This document shows positions 32,254 through 44,515 of a stretch of 64,000 nucleotides of DNA, one piece after another; within the stretch, counting starts at the first letter, position 1, and every line of letters starts with the position of its first letter. The stretch covers positions 65,303,407 to 65,367,406 of the forward strand of contig OX638372.1 in NCBI GenBank assembly GCA_951812925.1, written 5' to 3'. A program made the translations under genes and the position numbers. The DNA comes from Calliopum simillimum. Lineage: Eukaryota > Arthropoda > Insecta > Diptera > Lauxaniidae. Below the pieces are notes generated by a model that made no database searches, was not told the origin of the DNA, and saw only the letters and a program-made list of their open reading frames with translations.

Positions 32254-34304
32254 TAGTTTTTGTAACATCAACCAAAATAATATCACTAATATATCTACAT
32301 ATTCAAACAAAACATTATTTCTAAGCATTGAAATAATGAGGCAGGTGGTATGGGCGGCAAAAATCATTGCATTTTCTCCTCATATTTTTTCCTATCCGCG
32401 GCCCGCGAACCGTTGGTTGCTCTTTACAGGCAATAAATCCGCATGTTTATATTTTTATCTTATTGACAAAATAAATAGCCTTATCTTCACATTGCAAAAT
32501 TTGCGAAAATTCAATATTGAACACTTTAAAGGATAAATAGTAATATTGAAAATCATTTGCATGCGCAAATATTTCTTAATTTTATTTAATTGACATCGTT
32601 ATTTTGCCATATGATCATTCCTATGTATTGTAAATATTTTTGGAACTCAATAGTAATAAATAAAACCAGAATTGTATTGAATTAATAAATGAATGAATGA
32701 TATCATCAGCGTTTGCCATTACCAACCAACCGGTCGAATATCTGTATATCTGTTCAGACAAACCGCCAAATTGAATGCTTGGACGTTTGTATTTTTCGTT
32801 TGGCACGCTTTGACTCCCCCGTGGAATTTTATGCTTCTTATTTTCATTTTTTCTTTCTATTCATATTCATCGAACAGTTTGAGGTTAGTCGTTCTAAATA
32901 CAATTTTCGTATGTTGGATTATTTCAGTTTTGTATGCCACCAGATACAAAATATGTACATATATTCAACATTACGCACAACGCACAAGTAAGCCATTGAA
33001 ACTTTTATTTATTTATTTTGTCAAATTTTATTCTAAAGCATAAAATAGCAAAATTTAGCCGTATAAATGCGTCCGACGACTTGTCTTCAATTTTTTGTTT
33101 CTTTTTTTTTTTTTGTTTGTGCTTTTGAAATTATTTATTTATTGCTTCAGCATGGCTGTGTTGCTGTATTACTTTCAGAATATATATTACGTCATTCTAT
33201 GTTCAATAAATTGGTTACTAGGTATTTTTGAAAGGAATTTTTATTTAAATTAAAATGGTTTATTTCAATGAAAAATTAATTAGTTATGTATGTATGTAAT
33301 AAACTTATAAAAGCACTTTGTGGCCAAAAAGTATGTTTTCAAGGACTTTAGTTTAATAAGCGAAAAAATTTCATTTAGGGGTGCGAACCAAAGAAACTGA
33401 ATCTTACTAGTCGAATATGACTATGGATATGAGAAAAAAATATTACGCGTGCAACTCAGTACACGTGAAAGAAGTGAAATTTACATTTGAAAAGTAGCCG
33501 TGTCTTCGGTAACATTGAAGAGTCCCTGGAAATGGCTAAATTAAAGCTTGTTGATAGTCCGCTATAAATGTGTTTTATCTAGTTTATCTGGATATTTTTC
33601 GATTTGACTATGAAGCCTTCGGACGACCTTCGGGAACCTTCGAGTATCCCAGAAAACTACCAACCAATGGTATTCAATACGAAATTTCGTCAAAATAGCT
33701 TCAATGGTTTAACGAAGTGTCGTAAAAATGTATCACGGCCTTGAAAGTTTATACCAACGCCGCCAAAGAAGTTTCACTTCAAAAATGCAGAACTAAAGAA
33801 GCCCGTAAACATCGGATATCACCTGTCGGAGTTATGGAAAAAATACCATTTTGTCTGTTTATAAAATAGTTAGTCGAGAAAAAAAAAATTTTTGTCTGGT
33901 AAATACTCTCAAGATAGGTAAATATTTCAAATAGGAGGTGTTTTTTCATTTTACTCGGCCTAATATGAGTTTATACACTTGAGAAGTTTTATGGAAAGCT
34001 TTAAAGTTTAAACCAAAAAATCTACGTAAGATTTTTAATTTTTATAGTGTAGTCTAAACATGATCATAGCCTCCTTAAGGAAAAATCTAACAAAACCAAT
34101 TCATAGCTCAATTTGAAGACAAAATAGTACTAGTTTTATGAGGCATTTAATATAAAATAGCAAAATAATGTGTCCTCTATATAACCTGAAGAATCGTGTT
34201 TTTTGAACTTTTTGGTTAGGATATCTCAAAAATCATACGTAATAAAGCAATTCTGAGATCGGATTCAGATTCAAAATTGACAAATACATCGAAAAAGACT
34301 ATTC
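32254..34304. other. AT-rich stretch, nothing recognised
   Basis: A 116-codon open frame at 32693-33043 overlaps another plus-strand open frame and shows no motif; treated as chance. Long T run near 33100. Confidence 0.4.
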
Positions 34305-34955
34305 TTTTTATACCTTACATCCAGGGTATATTCACTTTGTCCTTCCGTTTGTAACGCAGAGAAGGAGGCGTGGCAGATGTAGAAAAGTATATATATTCTT
34401 GATCAGCGTTAGCTCCCGATTCGATATAGCCATGTCCGTCTCGCCGGCCACTTTCTGGGAAAACTGAGCAAGATAATTCAATGAATTGTATTTTTCACGA
34501 CAATGCAACCGACATACACATTTATACTACAAATCATAAGCGCAAGCTCTGAAAAAAAAGCAACAAATTCGTACAAGAGGTCGTGGCACCTCCCATATAA
34601 GCAAAAGCTTCAAAACGCTATACCGAACGCGTTTTTTCAGATAATCGAACTAAATTTTACGCAGACACTAAGAACTATAAATGCACGCTCTGAGCTAAAA
34701 CTAGGCGAACTCGGACAAGAGGGCGTGGCGCCTCCCATATAAGCAAAAGTTTCAAAACGCTATGCTGAAAACATTTTTTAAGATAATCCAACCAAATTTT
34801 ATTTAGACACTAAGAACTATCAATGCAAGCACTGAGCAAAAACTGGGTGAACTCGGACAAGATGGCGTGGCACCTCCCATATGAGCAAAATTTTAAAAAT
34901 ACTGCAGTGTAGGGTGTTTAATGTTTGGCCATGCCAAAGGTTCCACCCTTACTAG
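34305..34955 (+). mobile_element. Helentron/DINE-1-like element, nearly complete
   Basis: The 5' end TTTTATACCTTACATCCAGG is followed by a shortened conserved block (GATCAGCGTTAGCTCCCGAT; the part between about 34460 and 34490 is deleted) and three central units spaced 142 bp (CTCCCATAT at about 34591, 34733, 34875). GTGTAGGGTG, the hairpin TTTGGCCATGCCAAA and CTAG at 34952-34955 follow. Non-coding. Confidence 0.8.
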
Positions 34956-37900
34956 TTTTGATTTCTTGTGCTTTTTTTCCAAAAACTGTTTCGGACCTAT
35001 TTCAAAAACCGCATAAATGTAAAGTGCTGGTTTTAACTATTCTATTCTGATCAAAGTCGGTGCGTGTTCAACAAAATTAGATATTACGGCATTGTTTTAC
35101 CTAATTTGTATGTACTAAAAGCAAATATTGAAAACGTTGAAAGAGAATAATTTTTAACTAGACTGTACAATTATCAGCAAAGAAAACCAATGTTCGTGAC
35201 CTTTGACCTTCAATAAGAAAACAATGACACATTGAAGAGCTATGGTTCATTTTTTTTTCCTTATTATTTAATCATAAAAATTAATTGTTTATTAAACAAA
35301 CCACTTGGATAATCTCAATAGCGAAAATATTGAAACATTTTCTTCGTTTTCAAGTGGTTGTTGCAACAGTAAAGCTTCAAAGTGCACTGAACTCAACATA
35401 AATGTTCTTCACTCACTAAGCAAATGAAAACGACAACCACAAAAAACAACAACGACAACAAAACCAGAAAAAGCTTAACGATAGGTGGAACATGGCAGTA
35501 GCAAGCTGGCAAAAACAAAAACAACAACAGAAACCACCTGCCGCCCAGTTAACTTGGCATAAGAAATGCAGCACCGACAACTAAGTAAAATACAATAATG
35601 AGAATAAATAAAAATTAACCCTCTTAGGGATTGATGGGCTAAAATTTCCCTTTTTTTGACATATGCTTAATTGTTTGCAGATACATGCGTGAAAAAGCTA
35701 TAACCTATTTAACTAATTTTAATTTATTGGTTTTTTTTTTTTTTGTGTTGCCATTTTTACTCCAACATTATTCTAAATGACGAAATTCTTTCGACTAAGC
35801 CTTTGATTCCACAAAAATGAGAATGACTGTCCTTGTCTGTCCAAAATTTAAACAGGATTTAATTGTCCATCGAATGATAGATACCTCAATATCTTAAATT
35901 TTTGAGCTCATGCTACAAAACAAAAATTGCGTATTATTAAGGGTTAAAAACTAACAAGTTCCGATTGCATTTCCCTCGAATTAATAAAAAATAAACAATT
36001 TAAAATAATGGCAAATAAATGAAATGAAAGAAATAAGTGTAGATACAAAAAAATAAAACGAAAGTATTCGTAGAAAATGATAAAACAGCTGCAGTGATTA
36101 ATCGAGTGCAGACATGAATGGATATTTTATGTAAAGTGGTTGGTTTGTAACTATTTAAATGGTGGTGAAGAATAAGTTATGTCTAACTAAGCAATTTAAT
36201 GATATAAAATATGTTATGCAATAATAAAACAATTTATTGCATTCAGTTAGGTATTTTATTGTATTTTCGTTTGAAAATAATGAAGGCATAAAAAACTAAA
36301 AACAAAACTATGCCAACGAAATAAAATTCCAACATTCGAGTTGGTAACGGTTGTAACTGAACAGGTCAAATTTTAGAAACAGAAAAAAATAGTTTGTAAA
36401 ATAAAATAAAATAGTGCAATTTGTAATGAAAATGGAAAGTAAAATGAGTTGTTATTCCTTGCTGTGAAACTTATTTTTTACTATGTAAAGGTTCTTAATC
36501 ATCAACTTTAGTAATTCCCTAAGTTGTTTGGACGGTGCTTTCTCTAATTACTTTATAGTTATGTATCCAAAAAATGTACTCGTTATGTAATATTAATATT
36601 AAGTATGAACTTGTCTTAATTCTACCATAACCGTTATCCAATATAACCGGTTAGTTTTTCCAACCGAAGTTATGAATTTATTAAAAACCGATAACCTCTA
36701 TTATTTTTCCGAAAAAAATCGAAGATGACTTATTTTTTGGGAAAATAAATTCCAAAAAATTTTTTTTAAGTGTAAGCGATTTTTTTATTTGACAGTCTGT
36801 TTTATGACAAATCATTTGATACCTTAAAATTGAAAATTGGGTTAAAGCAATTAAAGTTAAACTTCTTAAAAAAAAAATAGCCAACCTAAAAATTTCAAAG
36901 TCCCATGTCTCCGTCATTTTTTTAAATTTTGAAAAAATATTTGGTAGTAACTTTCTCCGCTATGCCAATATTGCTTACATCAATTTATACCCAAATTGGA
37001 TTCTATAAATTTGATCGTTTCTATAAATTTGATCGTTTCTATAAATTTGATCGTTTTGACATGGAATCATTCATTTGCTTTATATTCCCTTTGCTTTTTC
37101 TGGAATGTCGGCAAATTCGTCTGATGATCTGACCTGTGATGGGTCTTGAAACGTAACGAAAACCAGCCTTTCAATAAATTTCTTAATTTTTCTTTATGCA
37201 TTTTGCCTTGTTTTTGTAACAAAATTTTGTTGGTTTTACAAAAAACACTGAACAGTAAGTTCATCCCAACAAGTCTATTGATCTATAGCTAGTTTCCATA
37301 GCTATATATAACTACTTGAAATTGTTCGGGCAATTTTTAGGTCCTATTTGATTGAGACATTTCCAATCGCTGCTAATAAATATTATGTATTAAAAAATCA
37401 ACATTTAAAAAAAATAAATCTCAAACAGAGAAACTTCAAAATTAACAGAGAATATTTTAAAAGAAATTACGAGTTGAAAATTACATTAAGCAAGCAAATC
37501 AACGCATCAAATCACTAACGCTGCGCTCCATTTTTGACGAAAGTATCACGATGCTCTTGTTTACAGCAATCACATAACTTTTCCTCCAAGTTTTTCAATT
37601 TTAATCACGCAACTAAATAAACAAATTTTGTGAAGTAGCAACACTCACAAAAGTGATTTGTAGAACGCAAACTTTGAATAAAAAAAAAATCTGGAAGAAG
37701 GGGGCATATAAAATTTATGCCAGACAGCAGCAAAAGTTTACGTTGGCGCCAACATTCGGATAGTAATTTTAGAAAAATGGCCTTGAATAGCAAAACTGTA
37801 GTAGAATAAACAACTCCCCTCTGAAGGAAATAAGACAAAAAAAAGGGCGAAGAATGATTTTCTCATTACAAACACTTCCGCGTTAACAAAAAGAAAAAAG

Positions 37901-39124
37901 GGATTGACATCGACTGTAACTTTGACAAGGACATTGTATTGATTTCATCCTCCAAAAAAAAAAAGAGGTATTACTACCGGTGTGCTGTAATATATGTACA
38001 TATGTATATGAGAGCTGGTGGTTTAGCATAAAAATATTAAAAAATGCTAAAAATTTGGTATTTTTCAGTCAAAAAAAAAATATGTATGTTAGTATGTTTA
38101 TATAAATATGCAATAAAAATAATATGCTTATACATACATAAAAATGTACGAGTATGTATGTATGCATATATAAAATTTAGCTTAAATCATAATACAATGT
38201 GCACGAGAATGACATCACACACAAAAGTTTGAGCTTTACCAGCGCAAAAGCTCTACAATTCATTTGAAGAATTCTGGCGTTTTGAATGCATTAACGTATG
38301 ATATTCATACGATACAACTTTGCAGTATTCAGTTTATACATTTTTATAGTATAGGTATATAAGTACATATGAATCTTAATAAATATGTCAACCACATTAA
38401 CTGCCATTGTTGTATGAGTTGTTTTTCTTTTTTATTTTTCTTTGACATTAATATTAAAAATGATTTGGGCGTATTTTTATTATGATTGTATAAAGCCCAT
38501 ATGCAATTCATAAAATTAATCAAAAATTTTTTTTTATTTTTTTTAATTATTACAGTCAGCAGTAGACATCATTATGACAATTATAATTTAACGCATTGAT
38601 TGATCTGCTTAATGTTTTGTAAAACAATAGACAGCAACGTTAGGGCAACATTTTAAGTGGAGGGCCAACATATACATAGATGTACAGTTCTGCTGGTTGG
38701 AATTTACCATTAACAGCAAGTAAAATATGGGTCATCTCATTATATAGGGTGTTACGAAGCTTCTAAGAGGTGATGTAGGCTTAGACTAACAAAAAATTGC
38801 TTCTGGGAGTGGGATCTAAAATGTACCCTGAGGAGTTATAGGGAAAAAACTGATTTTCTGATTTGTTTTACACCCTAACATTTTAGGGAAAATTTTTTTA
38901 TGGCAAACCTTTACCTACTTGTATGAGCTTTCTTTGTTTTATAGGGTTTTAAAGGATTACACAAAGTTCTGGACATTTAAAACTGATAGTTATTTCAAAC
39001 TGATATTACAATTTTTATTTTTTTTTATTTTTGTCTTTGGCGGTCAATTTAATATAAAAATGGTTTTATTAAATACCCTTTTATAATTTTTTTCAGAATC
39101 CTCGTTAAATTTCCTTTAGTTCGG
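34956..39124. other. Long AT-rich stretch, nothing recognised apart from a minisatellite
   Basis: About 4.2 kb without legible coding or bounded element. Poly-T and poly-A runs and short ATGT-type runs (about 38080-38170) are present. Confidence 0.4.
37002..37056. repeat. 18-bp minisatellite, three copies
   Basis: TCTATAAATTTGATCGTT is repeated three times without variation; the 18-bp period keeps the frame open (YKFDRF repeated). Confidence 0.9.
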
Positions 39125-39137
39125 TAGTTCATTTGTC
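39125..39137 (+). other. Target-site duplication, left copy (13 bp)
   Basis: TAGTTCATTTGTC here and identically at 39752-39764 flank the LINE fragment. Confidence 0.85.
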
Positions 39138-39751
39138 CCAAGGTATAGAGGGCAACGAAATTACTGATTAACAGGCAAAACCAGGTGTGCTACTCGATGG
39201 TGAACCGTTAAGCGCATCACCACAATGTTATATATCAGAAATCGCTTTACTGTGAGGCTAACCTAAAATGGATCAACTCAAATACTAGCAAAATAACCAA
39301 TAATTTTTGGCCAACTTTCTGTAAAGATAAAACCGACTACCTTCTCTCTTTATCTCGTAGAACATGTAGAACTGTTGTAGGAGCCATCACTGGACACTGT
39401 CTTATTGGTTATCATGCTCATAGAATGGGCATTCTAGCGGATAGTAGGTGTCGGTGGTGTGAAGCCGAAGAGGAGAATTTAGAACCTCTACTGTGTTTTT
39501 GTCCAGCGCTTTGCAGAACCAGATTTAAAACCCTTTAACAATCTTGAAGAACTTTCAGATACTGGTCTAAAACCAATCAAAAACTTCGCAATGGCTTCTA
39601 AAGCCTATACGCTCAAGCCTGTAGTGGGCTGAAACCCCATTATTACATCTAATTGATTACATCTACGTGACTCAACGCCCAAGATGATGTGGTATCACTA
39701 TGGATCTTTTTGGTTTATGTGTGGCTAATTTGCCGCTACTTAAACCTAACC
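39138..39751 (+). mobile_element. 5'-truncated non-LTR retrotransposon (LINE)
   Basis: A 614-bp insertion between identical 13-bp repeats TAGTTCATTTGTC. It starts abruptly inside the RNase H-like C-terminal part of ORF2 and ends with a 3' UTR finishing TTAAACCTAACC in place of a poly-A tail. Truncated 5' end, variable-length target duplication and intact 3' end are the signature of target-primed reverse transcription. Confidence 0.85.
39150..39650 (+). pseudogene. LINE ORF2 C-terminal pseudogene (RNase H tail and Cys/His knuckle)
   Basis: Pieces in shifting frames: IEGNEITD, stop, QAK (the GNE.AD.LAK end of an RNase H domain), then LSLSRRTCRTVVGAITGHCL, YHAHRMGILADSRCRWCEAE, EENLEPLLCFCPALCRTRFK. 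The CRWC...CFCPAL pattern is the zinc-knuckle region found at the C-terminus of Jockey-type and related insect LINEs. Multiple stops and frame changes. Clade (Jockey versus R1-like) not resolved. Confidence 0.85.
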
Positions 39752-39764
39752 TAGTTCATTTGTC
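39752..39764 (+). other. Target-site duplication, right copy (13 bp)
   Basis: Identical to 39125-39137. Confidence 0.85.
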
Positions 39765-40485
39765 ATACCAAATTTTTTGATTTAAAGTTAGAAAAAACAT
39801 AATAGTTACCTCCGAGTCTGTGAGTCGTACGATAAAAAATTAGAGGACCTGTTTCGTGAAGAATCATAAGATCTACAAAAAGTAAGCAGTTTGTGCAGGT
39901 TTAAAAGTTATCGTTTATAACAGTGGCTTTCAACCGTTTTTGGTCGCGCCCCCCTTTTCAAGCTCTTACAAGCTTACGCCCTCCCTTCAATTTAAAAGCG
40001 CAAAAACAAAATTGAACATAACTACTACTATTTTTTACACAAAAATTTACTTCTTATGCGAAAATGATTAAGTAATATTACAAAAAATATATTATTGGGT
40101 TCTTTAGGTATTCCATAATCTAAAAACACGGAATTTTAAATAGTTAACATCTCGAAGGTTTTTTTTTTTGTTAATTTGCGGTTGCTGAAATCGAATCTGG
40201 CTACCATTTTTCAGACCTGGGATCCGAGTTACCCTTGCTCGAAAGTGTAGAACACGATCATCTAGGCAGTAGTGTAGTATGCATGTTAATTTTTCCAATT
40301 GAATCATAACTTTCCGAGATATATTTGAGTCAATTGTAAGCTATCCTATCTATTTTTATAATTGTTTGAAGAAGTTAAAAAACCGCTTTGAACTCCGATC
40401 CAAGTATTAAATAGTAGAAAAACATAGGATAGTTTACAATATTTTATAAACATAGTGGAGAATTAGTTCCGCACGTATGTACATA
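39765..40485. other. AT-rich stretch with a foldback-family fragment
   Basis: No gene. Bases about 40150-40330 resemble 28705-28870 (shared TTAATTTGC, GCTGAAATC, GATCCGAGTTA, TTGCTCGAAAGTG), a fragment of the 27.8-29.3 kb foldback family. Confidence 0.45.
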
Positions 40486-40860
40486 CCCAACGGGAAACGG
40501 AAGCGCATTGAAACGACTTCAGTTGCGCTTCTAGGAAAGCAAGAAGCTGCCTCCAGTGCTGTTCTCACTGCTTATCTTTTATAACACAGCATGTCCTAGC
40601 CGAGATGCACATCTTCAGAAGCAAATGAAATACGCTTCCGCGAAAGCACACATTTGGAAGCATATAAAACACGCTTCCGTGGAAGTTTTTAAAAATTTTA
40701 AGTTCCATTTCACAAAAATTACTTTTTTCTGTAACTTTTGGTAGATTTGTTAACTTTTATAAGCAATGAAAAAAAATAGAATTTGAAAAATTTTGTATGC
40801 TACCAGAGATGTGCTTCCATTGCGCTCTTTTTAGAAGCAGCTTCATTTCTTCCCGTTGGG
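40486..40860. mobile_element. 375-bp MITE with TA duplication and CCCAACGGGAA ends
   Basis: TIR CCCAACGGGAA at both ends, extended by partially matching GCGCATTG / GCGCAATG subterminal blocks; TA at 40484-40485 and 40861-40862. Internally GCTTCC/GGAAGC motifs recur at least eight times in both orientations. Non-coding. Confidence 0.75.
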
Positions 40861-42406
40861 TACCTATTTTTGTTTTTAAAATGTAGGCACTGAGGCCGAA
40901 AAAAATGCATTTCTTAAATATTGTAGAAAGAAAACTGTATAAAATATAAAAATTCTAACATATTCTAAAAATTTAGTGTAATAGTTTTGCTGTGGCCTAA
41001 AATTAGTTAACAAAAAACGTAAGCTGACGTCATTGTTTTTCTATGTTGACACGTTGTTGTTGTACATATATATTTTTTCTTATTTTTTAGCCACTTTTCT
41101 CTACCAAGTGCGTTTGTTTGTGTTGGTATTTTTGTATTTTACGCTTTGTGCCAAATTCAAATTCAAAAAATTCCAAACGTATTTGCGAAAGAGAAGCAAA
41201 AGACAGACGGAAAATACGAAACTCAACCAAAGTAAAAAAGTAATTAATGATGGAAAATGCGCTCGCTTGGAGCCAAACTTCGTTGTTGCTGGGTTTGACA
41301 GCGTCGTGAATGTACAAGGAGGAGGAGAGGGGGAGTTTAGAAGACACTAGCAGATGGCGAAACGAGCTAAGGTTAGCTAGCAACAGATTTGTGGGCAATG
41401 ATGATGAAGTGCGGGAAAATAAAGCAACCTTAGATGAGACTTTGAGTGAGTGAGCTTTTAGTTTGCCCTTTTATTTTCTCTTTCGTTTCCACTCAAACAT
41501 TAGAAAAACCTGTTTCTGAAATACGAGTGAATTTGAAAACAAAACCAAATTGAAACAAAGTTGAAAAGCATCAGTCAACTAGATAAATACATATGTTTGT
41601 ACATATGTATAACAAATCGTGTAATAAGAAAATTAATAAAAGTGTGAGCAACGTAATGACAAGTTGCCATTCACGGTTAAAAAACAAACACTCGCTGAGT
41701 ATGCTCAACGTTCTTTTGCTTCATATAACCGTCGTCTTTTCCTTAACTTGTGTGCTCATACCACCACCTGTCAGATTCTTTTACACGCTTGAAAAAAATT
41801 AGCCATAGTGAGGTTATTCCACAAAACGTGAAAGTCCTTCGAAAAGATGGCAAGCTTTTAAAAAAAATGCCCAAAATCAATACAACTTTTGACAGTTTAA
41901 GGAGAATTTAAAGCCTCTTTTTTTAAATTGTTTGAATTTCAAGGATTTATAAATTGCTTTGCAGAAACTCAAACTCCCACCATATCGTAAAGATTTGTTT
42001 CTTACATATTTTTAACAGATATTTTTTGTTTTTGTTTTATTCTGTATTTTGTCCAGTGACTGAAAATGACTCAATTATAACAGAAGATTGAAACTTTTAA
42101 GTGAAAACTGAACTTAAAGTACAAAGATTGTAAACTAAAATTTGTATTCATGTCCTTACTTTGAAGATATAGGTAAACACTGTTCTTAAAGGACAGGATT
42201 ATTAGAAAAAAAAAAACTGAAAAGGGGGAGGTGTGACTTCAGAAGCCTTTGTGATCACTTTTAAATTGGCCAGAAAATCCAATCCGATCCCCCCTGCGAG
42301 ACAACTCCCCCTTTTCCAAGAGCCAAAAATTAAATCATCATGTCTCTAAAACTATTTAACGAACATGGATGGGATTTGGCACATATGTAAAAAACATAAA
42401 GACATA
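40861..42406. other. AT-rich stretch; end part is an older dispersed repeat
   Basis: No gene recognised. About 42280-42404 (CATGTCTCTAAAACTATTTA) resembles 18700-18740 (CATATCTCTGAAACTATTTG) and is the pre-existing repeat into which the next element inserted. Confidence 0.45.
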
Positions 42407-44513
42407 TGGGTGATTCTCAGATAACTGTACTTTTTGTGTCCTCTGGAGATTTCACCTATATAAGTAGTAGGCTTTTTTTCACAAAAAATTACGCTATAAG
42501 TTAGAAACTATGCTTTTCTAATAGAGCGGATCAATTTTACCACCAAATAATAATTGGTCTACTGTGAACGTTTGCAAATATACCCCAAATGTCACAAACG
42601 TGGCATGTCCTACCCTTACTTTTTAAACACAAAACGATGAAAAACGACCCAAAAAAGGAAATGGAACAGAAAACAAGTTACTACACATATTAAGTAAATA
42701 CTTGAGGCTACAATATTCTGAGCTCATCTGCAGTTTTAAATAAATTTTAGAGGGCACAATTTCGAATTGAAAACTGTCCCCTAGTTTTGGAAAAAAAAAT
42801 TTCTTGAAAGCATTATGGTACTACTGCATGGTGCCACTGTTTCAGTCAATAGATTGCAATACATATGCATTAGTTCTGATCACTATCCATCACCCAAAGG
42901 ACATCATGTCCGAACGCGTCCAAAAAGAAATCTGTTTGCGTTTTAAAGGCATTTTATAAACAAAAACAGTTTTTTCTAAAAATTATGGTCACAAACGTGG
43001 CACTCGGCACTCCCAGGTAGTACATTTTATTTTATGCATGAAACAATTTTTTTGTAGGATTTGCATACATGACCCCAAATTCTTTCGGAAAAATCTTGAA
43101 CTCAAAAGCGTGCTTTACAATGAGCGATAAACTGCAAAAATGTCACAAACGTGGCGCATCAAAAATGTCACAAACGTGGCACTTTTTATCAGTTTGCAAA
43201 AAAACATATTTTCATATTAAATTGAGTATACAGATGTTTAGCTGAAGGCTATTAATTATGTTTTTAATACAAAAATTTTTCTACACCAGCAGAATCCTGA
43301 GTTATCCTTGCTCAAAAGTGAAAAAATCACTGTTTTGACTTCTACTTAAAGCTATAGAACAAAAACAACAACAATTAAAATTAATTTTCGTCAATGGATT
43401 CAGACAGCCAAATTTATTGTCAACAAGACATAATTTACCGTTTTTCAATTGGATTCCCAGATTCCGAGTTATAAGCGTTTAAATTAAGGACATATTTCGA
43501 TAACATACAAAGGATTTTTTGAGACCGAAAAGTTACAAAAAATAAAGTTTTATTATTTTTATCAATAACATATTTAATTACAAAAATTTCGTGACCTTGC
43601 AAACCATAATCGCATGAAAAATGACAGCTCTATGCTAGATTTAGTGAATGACCCTACTAAACTATTGCTTTGCAAATTATCAGAATCAAATTTTCATCTG
43701 CTCATTCACTAAATCTACAATAGAGCCTTATTTTTTCATCCGATTTTAGTCTGCAAGGGCTTAAAATTTTTGTGATAAAATATATTTTTGATAAAAATAA
43801 TAAAACTTACCATTTTTGTTAATTTTTCGGTCCAGAAAATCCTTTGTGTGTTATTGAGAGGTATCCTTTTTTTAAAGGCTTATAACTCGGAAACTGGGAA
43901 TCCAATTGAAAAACGGTATATTATGTCTTGTTGATAATACATTCGGCTGTCTGAATCCATTGACAAAAATTAATTTTACTTGTTGCTGTTTTAGTTAAGT
44001 AGATGTCAAAAGTGTGATTTTTTCACTTTTGAGCAAGGATAACTAAGGATACTGATGTAATAGAAAAAAATCAAGATCAAATTCGTAATTTAGAGATCCT
44101 ACTCCATCATAAACGGCTATAAAAACAGAGGACAGGGATCCATAGTTGATCTTTAGGGCGATAGGGTATAAAAAAAATGGACCACCGGAGACATGACACT
44201 GTTGCAAAATTAGTCTTGAAGTGTAAATTTGTCATTATATGCAATATATCTCTCATCAAAACGCTTCAAAACCATAATTTTTCCATACTGTGGATAAAAT
44301 GTCACAAACGTGGCAATTTGGTCACAAACGTGGCAGCAAAATTTCTTAATTTCGACCTCAAAGCCGTAAATTCACACTTGTTGTTGATCTACTGAAAAGG
44401 TGAGTTTTAAGAGTGTGTTTACATAAGATAGCATGAAGAAACTTGCAAAAATCCAAAAAAATTATCTGCCAATTTTACAACTCGAAAAAGCACAGTTATC
44501 TAAGAATCACCCA
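42407..44513. mobile_element. 2.1-kb non-autonomous TIR element (family D) with six GTCACAAACGTGGCA motifs
   Basis: TIRs of about 31 bp: TGGGTGATTCTCAGATAACT on the left, TGGGTGATTCTTAGATAACT on the opposite strand at the right, both continuing GT.CTTTTT. TA at 42405-42406 and 44514-44515. The 15-bp motif occurs at 42591, 42988, 43142 (last base changed), 43167, 44301 and 44321, all in the same orientation. A large internal palindrome occupies 43283-44058. No transposase coding. Superfamily undetermined. Confidence 0.82.
43283..44058. repeat. Large palindrome inside family D element
   Basis: Left arm from CCAGCAGAATCCTGAGTTAT and right arm ending in its diverged complement (AGGATAACTAAGGATACTGA). 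The central part pairs CTAGATTTAGTGAATGA with CATTCACTAAATCTACA; the loop is about 43660-43700. Arms are about 370 bp. Confidence 0.8.
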
Positions 44514-44515
44514 TA

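Noticed and set aside
32693..33043. 116-codon open frame as a membrane protein gene
   Set aside because: Hydrophobicity comes from T-rich DNA; two overlapping frames are open at once and no motif or splice context is seen.
39740..39752. CCTAACC tail as telomeric repeat
   Set aside because: Less than two units, and it is simply the 3' terminus of the LINE fragment.
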